Translations under genes and position numbers: made by a program
In this document: positions 31,141-46,929 of the stretch, one piece after another
Position numbering within the stretch: the stretch's first letter is position 1
Layout: every line of letters starts with the position of its first letter
The notes under the pieces: generated by a model
What the model saw: only the letters and a program-made list of their open reading frames with translations
What the model was told of the DNA's origin: nothing
Database searches by the model: none
Assembly: GCF_029168945.1 (NCBI RefSeq)
Contig: NC_083604.1
Span: 38,869,686 to 38,933,685 of the forward strand
Source of the DNA: Cannabis sativa
Lineage: Eukaryota; Streptophyta; Magnoliopsida; Rosales; Cannabaceae
Length of the DNA: 64,000 nucleotides
Direction of reading: 5' to 3'

Positions 31141-33998
31141 GTGTATATGTTATGTTATACTATGTGGTATGGTATGATACTTTTTGTTTGATTTTGTTAA
31201 TTTTATTTGACGACTATTTATGGAAGATTTTTACATCACTTTTGGAGTCATTTACATGAGATAAGGTTTTTTTTTTCTTTTAATATATGATTGGTTTCTT
31301 GAACTCATTCTTTGTATTTTGTTATTATTGTAGGGAGTTTTCCAATCAATCAAGAACATGCAGTTGTTTGGATGGGAGTGCTACTACTAAATTGCTCTCT
31401 CATGTTGGGGCTTCTTATTCATTTTATAGAGTGTGATTATTTAGCCTTGATCTTAACTTCTTTAAAGCTTTTCACTTTTGGTAATGAATTAGACGCTTTA
31501 TTAGATGTTTTTATTTACTTTTCAATATTTATGAGGTATTCCTAGTTCATGTCTTTACTAATGAATTAGTTGTGTATCCACTTAAGGTGGATGGTGAACA
31601 AGCTTTGGATTGAATTTTTCTATCATTTCTATTGCTGTATTAAACTCTGATTCTTGTTAATAAGAATTTAATTTAAAAAAAACACCATAATACCGATCCA
31701 ATTGAATTGGTTAACTTAGAAAAATAAGAAAAATACATAAAATCTATATATTACCATTTAGATAAGTTTAATACTCCATAAAAAATATATACTTACAAGT
31801 ATAAAGCAACAAAAGACTTAAAATAACTAAAACAATAAAATTTTGAAGTAATGAAATTAAATAGAATAAAATATCCTGGAAATAAATACACAAAATAAAT
31901 TAAAAAAAAAAACTCCCTCTAAAAATATAATTATATAGTGTATTCTTATATATTTTTTTAATATTTTTTATTATATAAATAATTCTTTTAATATATAAAA
32001 ATATAATTGAATTGTATCTGTTTTTAATTAGATTTTAAGATTGATATTCAATAACTCATCCAATCTAATTAAAATTTTAACATCAAATTTAATCCAATTA
32101 GATTGGTTATATTGTACACCCCTAAACTAAATTATGTGTGGAATTTTTTGAGAGCTTAAATCGAGAACTATTTTGAAGCAGAGTGTCAGTTCATTTTGTT
32201 TTGATGTCTTTCATTGTAATAATTTTTCTCTTTCATACAAATTGAAGTACAACATGATTTCAATAAAATTACAAAAATGAAATTATTTAAGAGAAATAAT
32301 CAGTAATCACATGTTGATGCTTCTCTCCTCCACGTATAACTCCAAAGAGGCAAAAAGTGGAAAAGACTGTTTCCATGGATGGCCCAACAAAAACTCAATT
32401 ATGTCCATTGTCCTCTCTGATAAAAACTCACGTGCAGTTCAATAATTTTGAATCTGTTCTACGTGGATCCTACCACAGTACTACTAATACTAACATGTGT
32501 TTCCCAATATTTACTTAGTTTCTTTTTTATATATATAATAATTAAGAAACTAACAAATCTTCACTAAAAACAAACAATTATTCATTTGAGACAGTATTAT
32601 GATACTCTTTCCCACTGTAATTACATGAAAGACCAATTGTAAGAGAAAGAGAGATTGAATGAAAGCTTATTGAATAACGACATCCTTATATATAAATGGA
32701 TATGGATACTCACAATAATTATAGGATCGATATAGTACAGTCAATAAATTGAAGGTCATTTTATAGCTATTGTTGTTGGAAAACGACAACTTTCTTTTAT
32801 GCTGAAGAAAACGAGAAATTTTACTTATCATAACGGTTACTAAATAACACAAACACAAATGAAATTTTATATTCATGTAATAATATATAGTTAATGATCA
32901 TGTGATTTCAATTCTCAATAACACCAATAAGGACCACAGTCGTGTCTACCAGTTATTAATTATAGAGTCTATTATGGTCCTTAGATATGGCCCATTGGGC
33001 TTCTCTTTTTGTTCACAAAATGTGCACCACATGAAAATTTAGAGTTTAGAGAAAAAGATTGATTAACACTGACAAAGGACCACATGAAATGTAGTGTTTC
33101 CTTCACATCATTATCACCCTCTTAATAATTCATCAAGTTTCGATTGAAACTCAATTGGTGATTTTCATTTGCAGGGACAAAGCTTTCATTATTATTTTTG
33201 AGAAGGTTTTCTTTTTTGTTTCTATTATTACATTAGTGAAATTTTCCATTATTATTTTCAAGAAGGTTTTCTTTTTTGTTTCTATTATTACATTAGTGTG
33301 TCCCCATTCTCCTTTTTTTTCAAATGGAACCTCTTGGACTTTTATTAGTGAAATAATGTATTATTTTCATTGCAATTAGTGAACTTCAACAAATACAATC
33401 ACTACAGATCCGCAGCAAGAGTAAGAGAAATCTTATTTTTCTAAGAAAAAGAAAAAGTGGCACGCCAAACAAAACCCATAGAAATATTTGTGGAAGAAAG
33501 GTTTAAACTTTTCACAAGTTCTAACAAAGACAATAAATTCAGCTTCGTTTCTTGTACGTATAATTGTGTCATGTGTGTGGGTTGGGTGATTGTCTATTAT
33601 GTTGCAGAAAGAGTGAATTTCATGTATCCATTAAGGATTACCATAGACATTTGATATGTTCCATTGTGAAAAGAGAGGCAAAGTTGTAACTACTACTGCA
33701 TCACCACATCACTTTATATATAGAAGCTAATATCTACTTTTCACACAAAAGAGTTGCATTTCTTGTTTTGTTTTTGGCTTGTGAATGAGCAATTGCAACA
33801 GCGCTAAAACTTACATATAGGCTAAAAGGCTTTCCCGAACAAAAGAGAAGGAAAAAAGAAAAGCAATTACAAAGACAGAAAACCACAACTTTCTCATACA
33901 AGGTGGAGAATTTCAAGCAGAGCATACATACAAGATTCATGAAAAGAGGAGATTTTTCTGTTTTTCTACAACTTATTATGAATCAAAGCTAACTCTCC
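31141..33998. other. Intergenic DNA downstream of the inositol-3-phosphate synthase gene
   Basis: AT-rich, without a convincing gene. A 77-codon hydrophobic open frame (31312-31545) has no recognisable features and I treat it as chance. A motif around 31683-32126 (CCGATCCAATTGAATTGG near the left, TTGTACACCCCTA at the right) could be a worn hAT-like repeat. The part from about 33730 to 34010 probably holds the 3' untranslated region of the minus-strand gene. Confidence 0.5.
33184..33303. repeat. Tandem duplication, 60 bp unit, two copies
   Basis: The segment with AGAAGGTTTTCTTTTTTGTT recurs at 33201 and 33261 with surrounding bases nearly identical. Confidence 0.85.
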
Positions 33999-34010
33999 TC
34001 CTAACCAAAT

Positions 34011-36923
<2,913 letters not shown>

Positions 36924-37057
36924 TTTCTCAAAGGAAAAGGGAAAAGAGCTTTCTTTGAAAGAAGGGATTAGAAAAAGGGGCTCAGAAAAGAGGTGAGGTG
37001 TTGAATCGATCTCAATGCTGAGCCTTGTGCATCTTACATTTTGCACCAATACACCGT

Positions 37058-37064
37058 ATTTATA
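37058..37064 (-). promoter_or_regulatory. TATA box of the MIPS gene
   Basis: Minus-strand TATAAAT about 135 bases upstream of the start codon. Transcription would begin near 37030, giving a 5' untranslated region of about 105 bases with no intron visible. Confidence 0.75.
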
Positions 37065-37086
37065 GAGCGAATATTTGACACGCTGC

Positions 37087-37096
37087 TACACGTGGC
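37087..37096. promoter_or_regulatory. G-box / ABRE-like element in the MIPS promoter
   Basis: ACACGTGGC, a palindromic CACGTG core with the ACGTGGC form bound by plant bZIP factors, about 25 bases upstream of the TATA box. The position suits abscisic acid or stress control; this is inference from motif and place. Confidence 0.55.
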
Positions 37097-37525
37097 GCAA
37101 CTTCAGCTTCCGGGACCCGCAATATTACTGGCGCTGGGTTTAGAGAAGCGTGGCCATGCAAAAAAGGAAAAATAGGGAAATTATAAAAATAAAAGAAATT
37201 ATTACTTTTATTGAAACCAAACGAAACGAAACGAAGGTGCTCGAATGAAGCGGGTGACCCGGTGAGTGTGACACTCGTGAATGTATCACTGAACTCTTTT
37301 TTTTTTTTTTGAAGCTGTTATATATATATACGATACATTTTACAACTTGAGACTCGATCGGACTCCACACACATGTATCACTAAGCGTATCTTCAATTGG
37401 ATTGTCCATTAAAGTGATCTTGCTACATATCTAATGCGGTTCAACTTAATTTTAAAATAAATTTTGAGAGTATAAATGTTAAGTGTTCCTCCAAAAAACA
37501 ATAGTCATGCAAGCTTAGTCCTAGG

Positions 37526-38275
37526 TAGGGGTGTTCACAAAGTATCCGATCCAATCCAATCCGCACGATCCAATCCAATCCAATCCGCAAAATGCGGATA
37601 TCCGCACTTGTGCGGATTGGATTGGATTGAAAAATCTAAAATCCGCACTTGTGCGAATTGGATGTTGTTTGACCTCAAAAACTAACCGATCCAATCCAAT
37701 CCGCACTTAATTATATATATATTTTTAAAAAACTATAATATGTAATATATATTAATTAAAAAAAGATACAAACTTCTAATTTTTTAATCTTTTTTAGTAA
37801 TATATTCAGTTTATGCATTTTATTTATTTTGTAATAAAAAACACAAGAAAAATAATTCTTATTAACATAGACACATACACATAAAGTTTAAATATATATA
37901 TATACTAGCTTATTTATTTTAGTAATTAGATACATATATATTTTAGTGTAAATCTAAAGATAAGTATATATACATTGATATATATGTATATTGGTTTAAT
38001 TTGTATATAAATAGAGATAGAAATAGATTATTATTGGAGATTAAGAAACAATAGTCTTTTTTTTTAATTTTTTTTCTATGAAATATTAAATAATTTATTA
38101 TTAAAAAATAACCGTCCAAAATAACCGATCCAATCCGCACTATTGCGGATTGGATTGGATTGGATTTAAACTCTTATGCGGATCGGATTGGATCCAAAAT
38201 ATGAAATCCGTACTTAGTGCGGATTGGATGTTGTTTGACCAAAAAAGTGCGGATTGGATCGGATGAACATCCCTA
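37526..38275. mobile_element. Non-autonomous hAT transposon (750 bp) upstream of MIPS
   Basis: Terminal inverted repeats TAGGGGTGTTCA (left) and TGAACATCCCTA (right) are flanked by the perfect 8 bp direct repeat GTCCTAGG at 37518-37525 and 38276-38283, the target size of hAT transposons. Both ends carry many copies of a subterminal motif built on GCGGATTGGATTGGAT in both orientations (37540-37710 and 38120-38265), the kind of array a hAT transposase binds. The centre is AT-rich and encodes nothing, so movement would need a transposase from elsewhere. Confidence 0.92.
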
Positions 38276-38283
38276 GTCCTAGG

Positions 38284-39169
38284 AATTAATGAATTAGGCT
38301 TGTACTTAAAGCCCACCTAATTCAGAAATCAAAAGGAAATTTTTTTCTTTTTTAAAATTTTATATTTTTTTACTAATTTTGAAAAAATTTACATTTTTTA
38401 AAATAAAAGCCTAAAATTAATTTTTTTCTTATTACCTACTAAATTTTAAGGTGAGTTCCTATGGTCATGTCATATATATTTTGTTTTTAGAAAAAAATTA
38501 TTTGTATTAAAAAAATTTATTAATTTAATATTTAAAATTTGATATGTAAAATAAATTTTAGAGTTGTCAATTATTAAAAAATATTGAAATGAAAAATAAA
38601 AAAAATTAATATTTTAAAATGATATATTAATTTTAACAACTATAAATTTTGATTTTTTGAAAAACTAACCTCAATAATTAATTACAGTAAAATGGTAAAA
38701 GCGACACGCGGGTTTGAGGAGCGTGACAAACAATTGAGAAAAATAGTTGTGGTGCTTTAGGCACTGATTAGGATATCTTAGATACGTGGCTCTCTTTCAA
38801 TTGGTTCGTGATCAGCACCTAATGACGACATCTTTGTCATAATGCTTTTCAACTACCAAGTAGGTCCAATATTTGTGAGTCGTGATCGTTTTTGCAGTTG
38901 TTCTTTTCTCTTGTTTTTTTTTTTCCTTTATTACTTTTCAATAATATGTGTTCTTACTTATATATTATACTTAGCTTTGGAATATAATGTAAAGTGACAA
39001 AATCAAAATTTATCCTGGGTTAGATTCCCTTGAAAGTAACTCAGTTTATTCTCATGTCCATATCCAAACATGTAGAATTTTAGCATTGTTGCCACGTCCC
39101 AATATATAGACTATCTTTACTTCACAGTTCACACACATGTCTTTCAATTTTTCATGACTCATAATTTTT
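38284..39169. other. AT-rich intergenic stretch, no gene seen
   Basis: Mostly A/T runs with no reading frame of note. A less AT-rich part lies around 38695-38890. Confidence 0.6.
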
Positions 39170-39835
39170 GTTGGCAGAGTTGTTGTTTTTAAGTGTAGGT
39201 GCTATTTTCCTTTTTTTGGTAGATAATAATTGCTTGACTGAAGTTGAATCGGTCGATGAGTTTCTTCAAGAAATTGAAAGATTCTACACCGACCTATTCA
39301 TTTTGCAGCAACCACATGGCAATGCCATTTACACTGTTTTCCAGGGAATCACCTCCCAACTTACTCCTGAGCAGAGCCATCTTTTAGAGAAAAGTTTCAC
39401 CCATGCTGAGGTAAAGTGTGCTCTCTTCTAAATGCCCCTGATAAGGCTTTTAGAATTGATGGCTTTAACAACCAATTCTACCAAAAGAATTGGCGCATGT
39501 GGTGGGTAACATGGTTACTGATGCTTGTGCTAAGCTTCCTTAACAACGAGGCAGATATATTCCACTTCAACACCACTTTCATTACCCTCATTCCAAAAGT
39601 GAGAGAGCCATCCACGCTTGAAGATGTCCGCCTTATTAGCCTTTGCACCACAATATACAAAATTATTTCTAAAACCCTGGCCAACAGAATTAAATAGGTT
39701 CTCAACCTTCTTACATCTCTCAACCAAAGTGCTTTTTTTAAAGGTCGCCTTATCTCTGATAACATCCTGATGGCATAGGAGCTCCTTCATGCCATTAAAG
39801 GGAAGAAGAAAAGCTCTTAGAGGTTGTGTTATATT
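39170..39835 (+). pseudogene. LINE remnant: N-terminal part of reverse transcriptase
   Basis: Plus-strand fragment of a plant L1-type ORF2 in at least two frames. It shows the linker before RT (FLQEIERFYTDLF, LTPEQSHLLEKSFTHAEV), then DGFNNQFYQKNW, then RT motifs (FITLIPKVREPSTLED, RLISLCTTIYKIISKTLANR, NQSAFFKGRLISDNILMA). Stops interrupt it at about 39429, 39695 and 39776. The catalytic F/Y-A-D-D part is missing because the fragment stops near 39835. Confidence 0.8.
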
Positions 39836-40904
39836 TTGTGTCATAAATAAAATTCATTTCAATATAATGAGATTTATTAATTAATAAAAAATCAAAAATT
39901 GCTTTTATGTTACATGGTTCACATGATTTGATTTATTTGATGATTATGTTTAATATATAATTACTTCTATTAAGTCCATAATATATATAAATATATATAT
40001 ATACATATATATTTGCTCATTTTCTTTTCTCTCTGTTTGTGTTCTTGGTGCTTTGCACCATTAATGTTGTTCATACAAGCTTTTACCTTTAGCTCATTTT
40101 TAACATTTAGAAAACTACCCACATGAGCTTCTCTCTCTAGATTTTCTATCTATAGAATTTAGAGCTTCTGACACTTAGTCTATTGTTGTCATTATCATCT
40201 CGTAAGAAATAAAAACTCGAAGTAGACGTCGCACCATTACTGTCGCGATATAGGGAGTGAACTACTATAAATTTACTGTGTCTCTCTTATATAAACTTAA
40301 CTACTTATTCATTCTCGCCAATCTAGCAAGTGGGTGTGGTTTAAAAGTCTAGTCCAGATTTCTCAGTCAACACTTAATAAAAAAAAATTATAAAAAACTA
40401 TATCTTTTATATCAAAAATATATTATATAAAAAATATTTAAGTTAGACTCAATTTTTACTATTATTATTTCTTTCCGCAGATGGAATAAATCTAGCACTT
40501 ATAATGTAAAAATAAGAGATTTTTTAAGGAACTATTTCAAAAATACACCAGAAAAAAATTACAAAAGTATGAAATTTTAAACATTTTTAATTATCGCTTT
40601 TAAGATTTTATTTACAGAACATATTTATTTACAATTCATACTGTTTTTTAATGTTTTCATGTTATACTCTTATTATTTTATTGTCAGTTTTCATTATTTA
40701 TATATTACTTTTATATTATTTGTACGTTATTTTCATATTATTTACATATAATTTTTTTCTGTTGTTTCACTATAAAAATATATATAAAAAAAAATATTTC
40801 AACATAAATTGATAAAAAGTGTAATTTTTTTACCAAATATTGTACTTTGTGTATTTTTTTTTTTTTGTTTAGTTAAGAAAATTAAGCAAAAAACTCAAAT
40901 TATC

Positions 40905-40944
<40 letters not shown>

Positions 40945-42259
40945 CGCTTAATATATTATGAAATTGACATGTAAATAACTGCCTCTTCACCAATACAAGT
41001 TCGCCTACAGTACGAACACAGCTACAATTATCATAATAGTTTAATCATCATTCAAATAATAAAAATTGAAAGTTGCTAATTGATTTTTTTGGACTTCTAA
41101 AAGTATCTTCAGTGGTAGCATCTTTTAAAAATGTTAAAAATCTCCACATCATTCAAAAATATAATATTTTATTTTATTTTTTTTCATATTATTTTTAGCA
41201 TTCTTATTTCTAAAATCACTCAAATAATATAGCGTCTTCAAAAATACTATAATTATGATTTGAGACATTATTATTTAATTTTTTAGTTTTAATTTTTTAT
41301 TAAAAAAATAATGATAGCATCAATACTACTAGCATTTACACATATTCCTATAACTAGAATAATATTTTTTTCTCTTTAATGGTATAACATCTCAATATTT
41401 TGCCACTTTATTTATCCACCTAAGCAAGCATCCCGAGATGCTGTAACTTGAAATGTGACTTTTTAGCCCTACAGTGAATACTATATTGAAATAGGGGTTT
41501 TTTTTCTATTTTGGATTAATATTACTTTAAATAAACATTTATACTGTTACAAGCAAAAATAAACATTTATATTGTTTATTAATTTCAAATTTACTATTTT
41601 CAAAGTTTCTTATTTACAAAAATACGGTAGAAAAACTCCCCCAGATGCGTAAGGAGAAGTGTGACACACATGTGGCTATGTGGGCGAGTGAGACTCACAC
41701 GCAAGTGAGGGACAAAGCCTTCAGAGTAGCCTGACGCTCACAAACTGTAGCGTCAGAACGCAGCAGTGGTTGCCACGTGGCGAATTCGGACAAAGTGGAT
41801 TTTACGTGTAGGGCTTTTTTTCTCAACGCAAAACAACTAAACAACAACACAAAAACAACTAGAAAACAACTTAACCATAACATATAAATCAATTAAAGTT
41901 GTTTGCAACATCTTACTTCTACTTTAAAATATTATATAAAATTAAGTTGTTTTTATGTTGTTCTAAAATTGTTATGCATTGTTATACATTACACTAACTG
42001 TTCAACAAGTGAAAAAAATAGAGTTTTACATGTTAAAATAAAAACTTATATTATATATCTCTTATATTAAGACATGGAAAATAATAAGAGAACACGAATT
42101 ATGTTAATTTTGAATTAAGTGAAAAATTGATAGGAAGAGATTATAAATATGAAGAAAAATTACTTATATTTAGTAATAACATTATTCGTTGTTTTATCGT
42201 TGTTTTAAAGTTGTAAACATGTTGTTTAATTTCGTTATTTTTTGAGCATGTTGCTTTGA
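39836..42259. other. AT-rich intergenic DNA with a trinucleotide microsatellite
   Basis: No gene seen. It contains an (ATA/TAA) microsatellite of about 13 units at roughly 40904-40942 and a TA run near 39985. A less AT-rich part at about 41640-41820 has no recognised coding content. Confidence 0.6.
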
Positions 42260-43110
42260 CGTTGTTTGTATGTTGAGTTTCAGTGGTCAAAATCTGTAAA
42301 CTCCCTAAATTATATATACAGTTATTTTTATGTTTTTATATCATTGCTAAATGGTTGTTAACAATTTAAAAAAGCCACTAACAACTATTACCTTTTTTAA
42401 AAAAAATATATATATATAATTATACCAATACTTGATGTAGAAATTTAAAAAATAATAATAGTTGTTTCTTAATGTACTAAAAATATAAACAAATTACAGA
42501 ATAAAGTTTGCAACTGAAATGACATCAAAATCAATAATCTATTTTTTTTTTTTAAAAAAAATACAACTTACAAATAAATAAAAATGGACAACAAGTTTAT
42601 TCTAATCAACTTTGAAGTTCACCATTACTAAAAATTAAGTTTTTTTGCATTCAACTGCGGAAGCAGGACAACAACATAAATAGTGAACGTTGTTTGTATG
42701 TTGAGTTTCAGTGGTCAAAATCTGTAAATTCCCTAAATTATATATACAGTTATTTTTATGTTTTTATATCATTGCTAAATGGTTGTTAACAATTTAAAAA
42801 AGCCACTAACAACTATTACCTTTTTAAAAAATATATATATAATTATACCAATACTTGATGTAGAAATTTAAAAAATAATAATAGTTGTTTCTTAATGTAC
42901 TAAAAATATAAACAAATTACAGAATAAAGTTTGCAACTGAAATGACATCAAAATCAATAATCTATTTTTTTTTTTTAAAAAAAATGCAACTTACAGATTA
43001 ATAAAAATGGACAACAAGTCTATTCTAATCAACTTTGAAGTTCACCATTACTAAAAATTAAGTTTTTTTGCATTCAACTGCAGAAGCAGGACAACAACAT
43101 AAATAGTGAA
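42260..43110. repeat. Tandem duplication of a 428 bp unit
   Basis: Unit 1 (42260-42687) and unit 2 (42688-43110) are almost identical, differing mainly in the lengths of A/T runs and a few substitutions. They start CGTTGTTTGTATGTTGAG and end ACATAAATAGTGAA. No coding content. Confidence 0.92.
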
Positions 43111-44175
43111 GGCATTTACAAAATAACATATAGACAACTTATAAACAACGCTAACACAACGCTATATTAACATTATCATTAAAAATCTATAGATAAATTG
43201 ACTAAATCATAAAATCAAAATGAATAAAAAATAATGCCAGAACTACGAAAAAGCTCAACTTAAAAAAAAAAAATACAATTGAATATGTCTTCTTTCTTTA
43301 GGCTAGTGAAAACTCAATTCTTTTGAGCATTTCATCAAACACATAGCATGTGTATTTTTATATACATTTAAATATATATATATATACACACATACAAAAG
43401 AAAAAAAAAATCCAAACACCAATATAATATATTTACAGAAAAAAGTTTGCAACCATCAATTAATATAAAAAAAAAAACTAAAATGACATTCAAAATTAAT
43501 AATATATTTCTGAAAATTAAACAAAAAAAACTTACAAATTAATAGAAGCAAATGAGAATGGATATGAACGATATGGGGAGGGAGATGGACTTTGTGCGGC
43601 CATTGAGGGATGAGGAGGAGGAGGAGGTCGATCTTATTGACAGCAAGGGACTTGGAGATGAGTTTTCTGCAATTGAAGAGAAGGACGAAGTAAAAGATAG
43701 AGGAAAAAGAGGTTTCGTATAATTGTAATTAACAAAACTTAAAAAGGTATAAATGAAAAAGTTAAATTGTATAGAAGTAAAAAATGACATGTGACATTAA
43801 AAATGTAAATAATTGGTCAAATTTGTTATTTTGTGTAAAAAAAACCATTAAAATATGTCTACTTATTATTTTATATTTTATGTATATACTACTAATAATA
43901 ATATGTATATATTTTTTTACAATTTCAAAGTCCTCAATGTTAGGAAACGTACAGCTTGCTCGTCTTACCTCAAGTCAGTGCTATTTTCACAATATTAAGT
44001 CTTTTTTGCCTCTATAATTAAAAGTGTCTTGTAAAATAACTGAAAATTTTACCATACACCTTTTATAGTCATGTAGTTATTTAAAAAAATTTGTAAAATT
44101 TTGATAAAAAAAATTAATACGTCAAAAACAGAATTCATATAATATATTGGACACGTATACTTTTTATTTGAGCAT
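43111..44175. other. AT-rich DNA with a small acidic open frame
   Basis: Mostly non-coding. A 56-codon frame (43552-43722, plus strand) stands out by its higher GC content: Met-rich start, then DEEEEE and a charged tail ending GKRGFV. The opposite strand is open too and serine-rich. I do not recognise either product; it may be a gene fragment or chance. Confidence 0.3.
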
Positions 44176-44347
44176 TGCTATAAGGCACTAGTGGTGCTTA
44201 GTATTTTTTGAACATGTTGCGTTGTGATTGGCTAGCAATACTTCCTAAAAACTATTATATTAAATTATATGAGACCAGATACTTAGTTAGACCAATAGCG
44301 ATATTGACACATAAGAGGGTGCTAGGCACCGTTAGTATCCTTTAACA
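44176..44347. mobile_element. Possible MITE (172 bp) with imperfect terminal inverted repeats
   Basis: The left end TGCTATAAGGCACTAGTGGT and the reverse complement of the right end (TGTTAAAGGATACTAACGGT) match over about 28 positions with some mismatches. The inside is short and non-coding. I could not find a clear target duplication, so the family is unassigned. Confidence 0.5.
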
Positions 44348-46574
44348 TTTCTCTTTTTATTATATACCCGTAAAAGTTGCATTAAGTGTTTTCTATTATC
44401 ATTTTTTTCAACAAAAGTAAAAAAGTTACCAAGTGGTTTTCATTATTGCTAGTTAATGTATACTATTAAGTACAAGGAAGTTCAAAATCCAAAAAAAAAG
44501 AAAAAAGTACAAGGAAGTTATTGTGGCAGGTATTCGTATTTGGATTCACGTGAAAGAGAAAAGTACTGGAGGGACCAAATTGGAAAAGAGAAAAGTACTA
44601 GAGGGACCAAATTAGAAAAGAGATAAAATTAAGTGTGAAATGTGTCAGAAATTATTTTGGTAAGGTGATCTCCAAGATTAACATGTGGCCATTCTTACCC
44701 TCTCACTCAATAAAATAAAAAAGTACTCAACTTCTGGTCCCACACCCTCTCCTACTCCTACTACTATTGCCTGTTTTGGTGAAGTACTACTAACCTGGTT
44801 ATAATGGGAAATGCAGATGGGTATCTAGCATCCCAATGAGCTACTATAATGTTATATTTAATGGTCTACAATTTTACAAAATTAGTATAGAATCTTCACA
44901 GTATTACTTTTGAGATATGCACTAAATTATAACTCAAATTAGTTTTCATCCAATTACACAAAAATAAGAATATTGTGAATGTAAACAGAAATAAGTAATA
45001 CAAAGCTCAATTATGACTCATAGCATAATATATGTTTCAATAGTATGGGTTAAAATTTATCACATAATAAATCTTGTACTAAATTTAGAATAACATTTAC
45101 TATGAAACAAAATTTATATCACTATAAATTATTATTTTTTATTTATTTTTATGTCATGTTTATTATTTTACTAATAAATTTAACTATAACATTAAATTAT
45201 TAACTATTTTAGTCTTTAAAAAGAGATATTTACACCATACACAAATTTTTCATCAAGTTTACATTTATATTTTGACAATAAATTTATACTTTCCATACTT
45301 ATTTTTTCTTTTTACTATTTTTTATTTATTAAAGTTTCTATAAAACTTTTTTCCTTTCGTTATATCTCTTACTCTTACTCTTTTTTAGTGCTCTTTTTTT
45401 TTTTTTTGTCTTTTTCTTATGTCAGTGTTGGGTATATTTTTTATTCTCTCTCTTTTTCGTCTTTTTTTTCATCTCTCTCTCTTTTCTTTTCTTTTTCAAA
45501 CGCTATTTTTTTATCTTTATATATTTAGAATTATATATAATAAGTCTCTATTTTTATATCTCTTTTTTTCCAACACTTTTTTACTCTAGCAAAATTTTAT
45601 TTTATGATTTTTTTAAAAAATTACAAACACTTATTATATTTCTTTTTCTCTCTTTTACATTTTTTTTACAATTTACACTCAAACAATTTTATACTATTTT
45701 TTCAATTAATCACATTTTATAAAAAAAAAATCTTAATTCATTTCTTTTAACGTTTACTAAAATATGATTTTTTTTTAACTTTCACACATTTTCTCATATT
45801 TTTTTTATTACTCTTTCTCTCTCTTACGAAAAAATTAAGAGCACTCATCCAATATCTTTCTTTCTTTTACATGATTAATAAAAGTAGTTTTTGTTATTAA
45901 TTTATAGCTCTCTTTTTGCTATTTTATAGTTGTTCTATAATTATATTTAATTTATGTTATTGTTGAGTATTTTATAGTTTTTTGTTTTGTTAGTTTTTTG
46001 TGCTTTTTTTTTTTGTACAGTTATTGTTTCATATATGTGCACTTTTTATGGTGTATATTTCTAGTTTATTCTAAATAATTTTTTTGTTTTATATATGTGC
46101 ATTTGTTTTGTTATTTTTATGTTTTTTTTAATTGTTTTTAAGTGATTTTCAAAATATTTTTTTGTTCAACAGTTATTTTTTTATTCATGTGTATTTTTTA
46201 TGGTGCATATTTTAATTTCTTCTTGATAATTTTTTTTTTTGTTGTATGTTTGTTACTCTGTAGTTTAAATACATATATTTACTTTATTTTCTTGACACAT
46301 TTTATTAAAATAGAATGATATGATTTTTCGTCTTTTTAATTGATACAATGTGCATTAGTATATATTGACACATTAATTATATATTACTCATTATATTATA
46401 TACCCTATTTTGAAATCATAAGATTTTATTATGTTTGTTATTAATGTAATTATTTATTTAACTTTTAAAAAATAAATTATCATTTTAACTGTCACTAACT
46501 CAAAAAGAAAAAAAAAATGAAGTATGAAGTTGTGTTGACCCTCAAAGATTACTAAGTGTAATATTTGGAGTCAT
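44348..46574. other. AT- and T-rich intergenic DNA, no gene seen
   Basis: Long T-rich stretch (especially 45300-46260) with pyrimidine microsatellite-like runs. A 27-base direct repeat around 44540-44620 (AGAGAAAAGTACTRGAGGGA) is present. Nothing coding is supported. Confidence 0.6.
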
Positions 46575-46745
46575 TCTCGCGCCGCCTATGCCCACGCGAC
46601 CGCCCGCTCCCATGCGCCTGCTGCATGCTCACGCCCAGTCGCGCGCCTGCGCCTGCTGCATGCTCACGCCCAGTCGCGCGCCTGCGCCTGCACCCATGAC
46701 GCGTTCCGCGCCCCTTTCGCGCGCCTGCGCCCGTCCTCCTACACT
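46575..46745. repeat. GC-rich minisatellite, 36 bp unit
   Basis: An abrupt GC- and CpG-rich island in AT-rich DNA. CTGCTGCATGCTCACGCCCA occurs at 46617 and 46653, each followed by GTCGCGCGCCTGC. A degenerate third copy follows. One plus-strand frame is open through it, but its Pro/Arg/Ala-rich content reflects the repeat. Confidence 0.75.
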
Positions 46746-46929
46746 CCCATCGATCTTCTTTTCCCTTTTAACACAAACAGACTAAGCAAGGAAGTATCAG
46801 ACGAGATAGCAATAGCACCATGAATATGGATAATAGGGACAAAGTTCATTTCATAACCAATGTACAAAATGAAAAGGGGCATTTTTAGTGTAACAAAGGA
46901 TGTCAGGTACATCAGATCACCTAGGAAAC

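Noticed and set aside
31312..31545. 77-codon hydrophobic open frame
   Set aside because: No motif, no neighbours supporting a gene, AT-rich DNA; length is within chance expectation.
31683..32126. Possible second hAT-like element with CCGATCCAATTGAATTGG and a CACCCCTA end
   Set aside because: Inverted ends are too degraded and no 8 bp duplication was found.
46588..46785. Pro/Arg/Ala-rich 65-codon open frame
   Set aside because: Produced by the GC-rich 36 bp repeat; no stop codons occur because the DNA is GC-rich.
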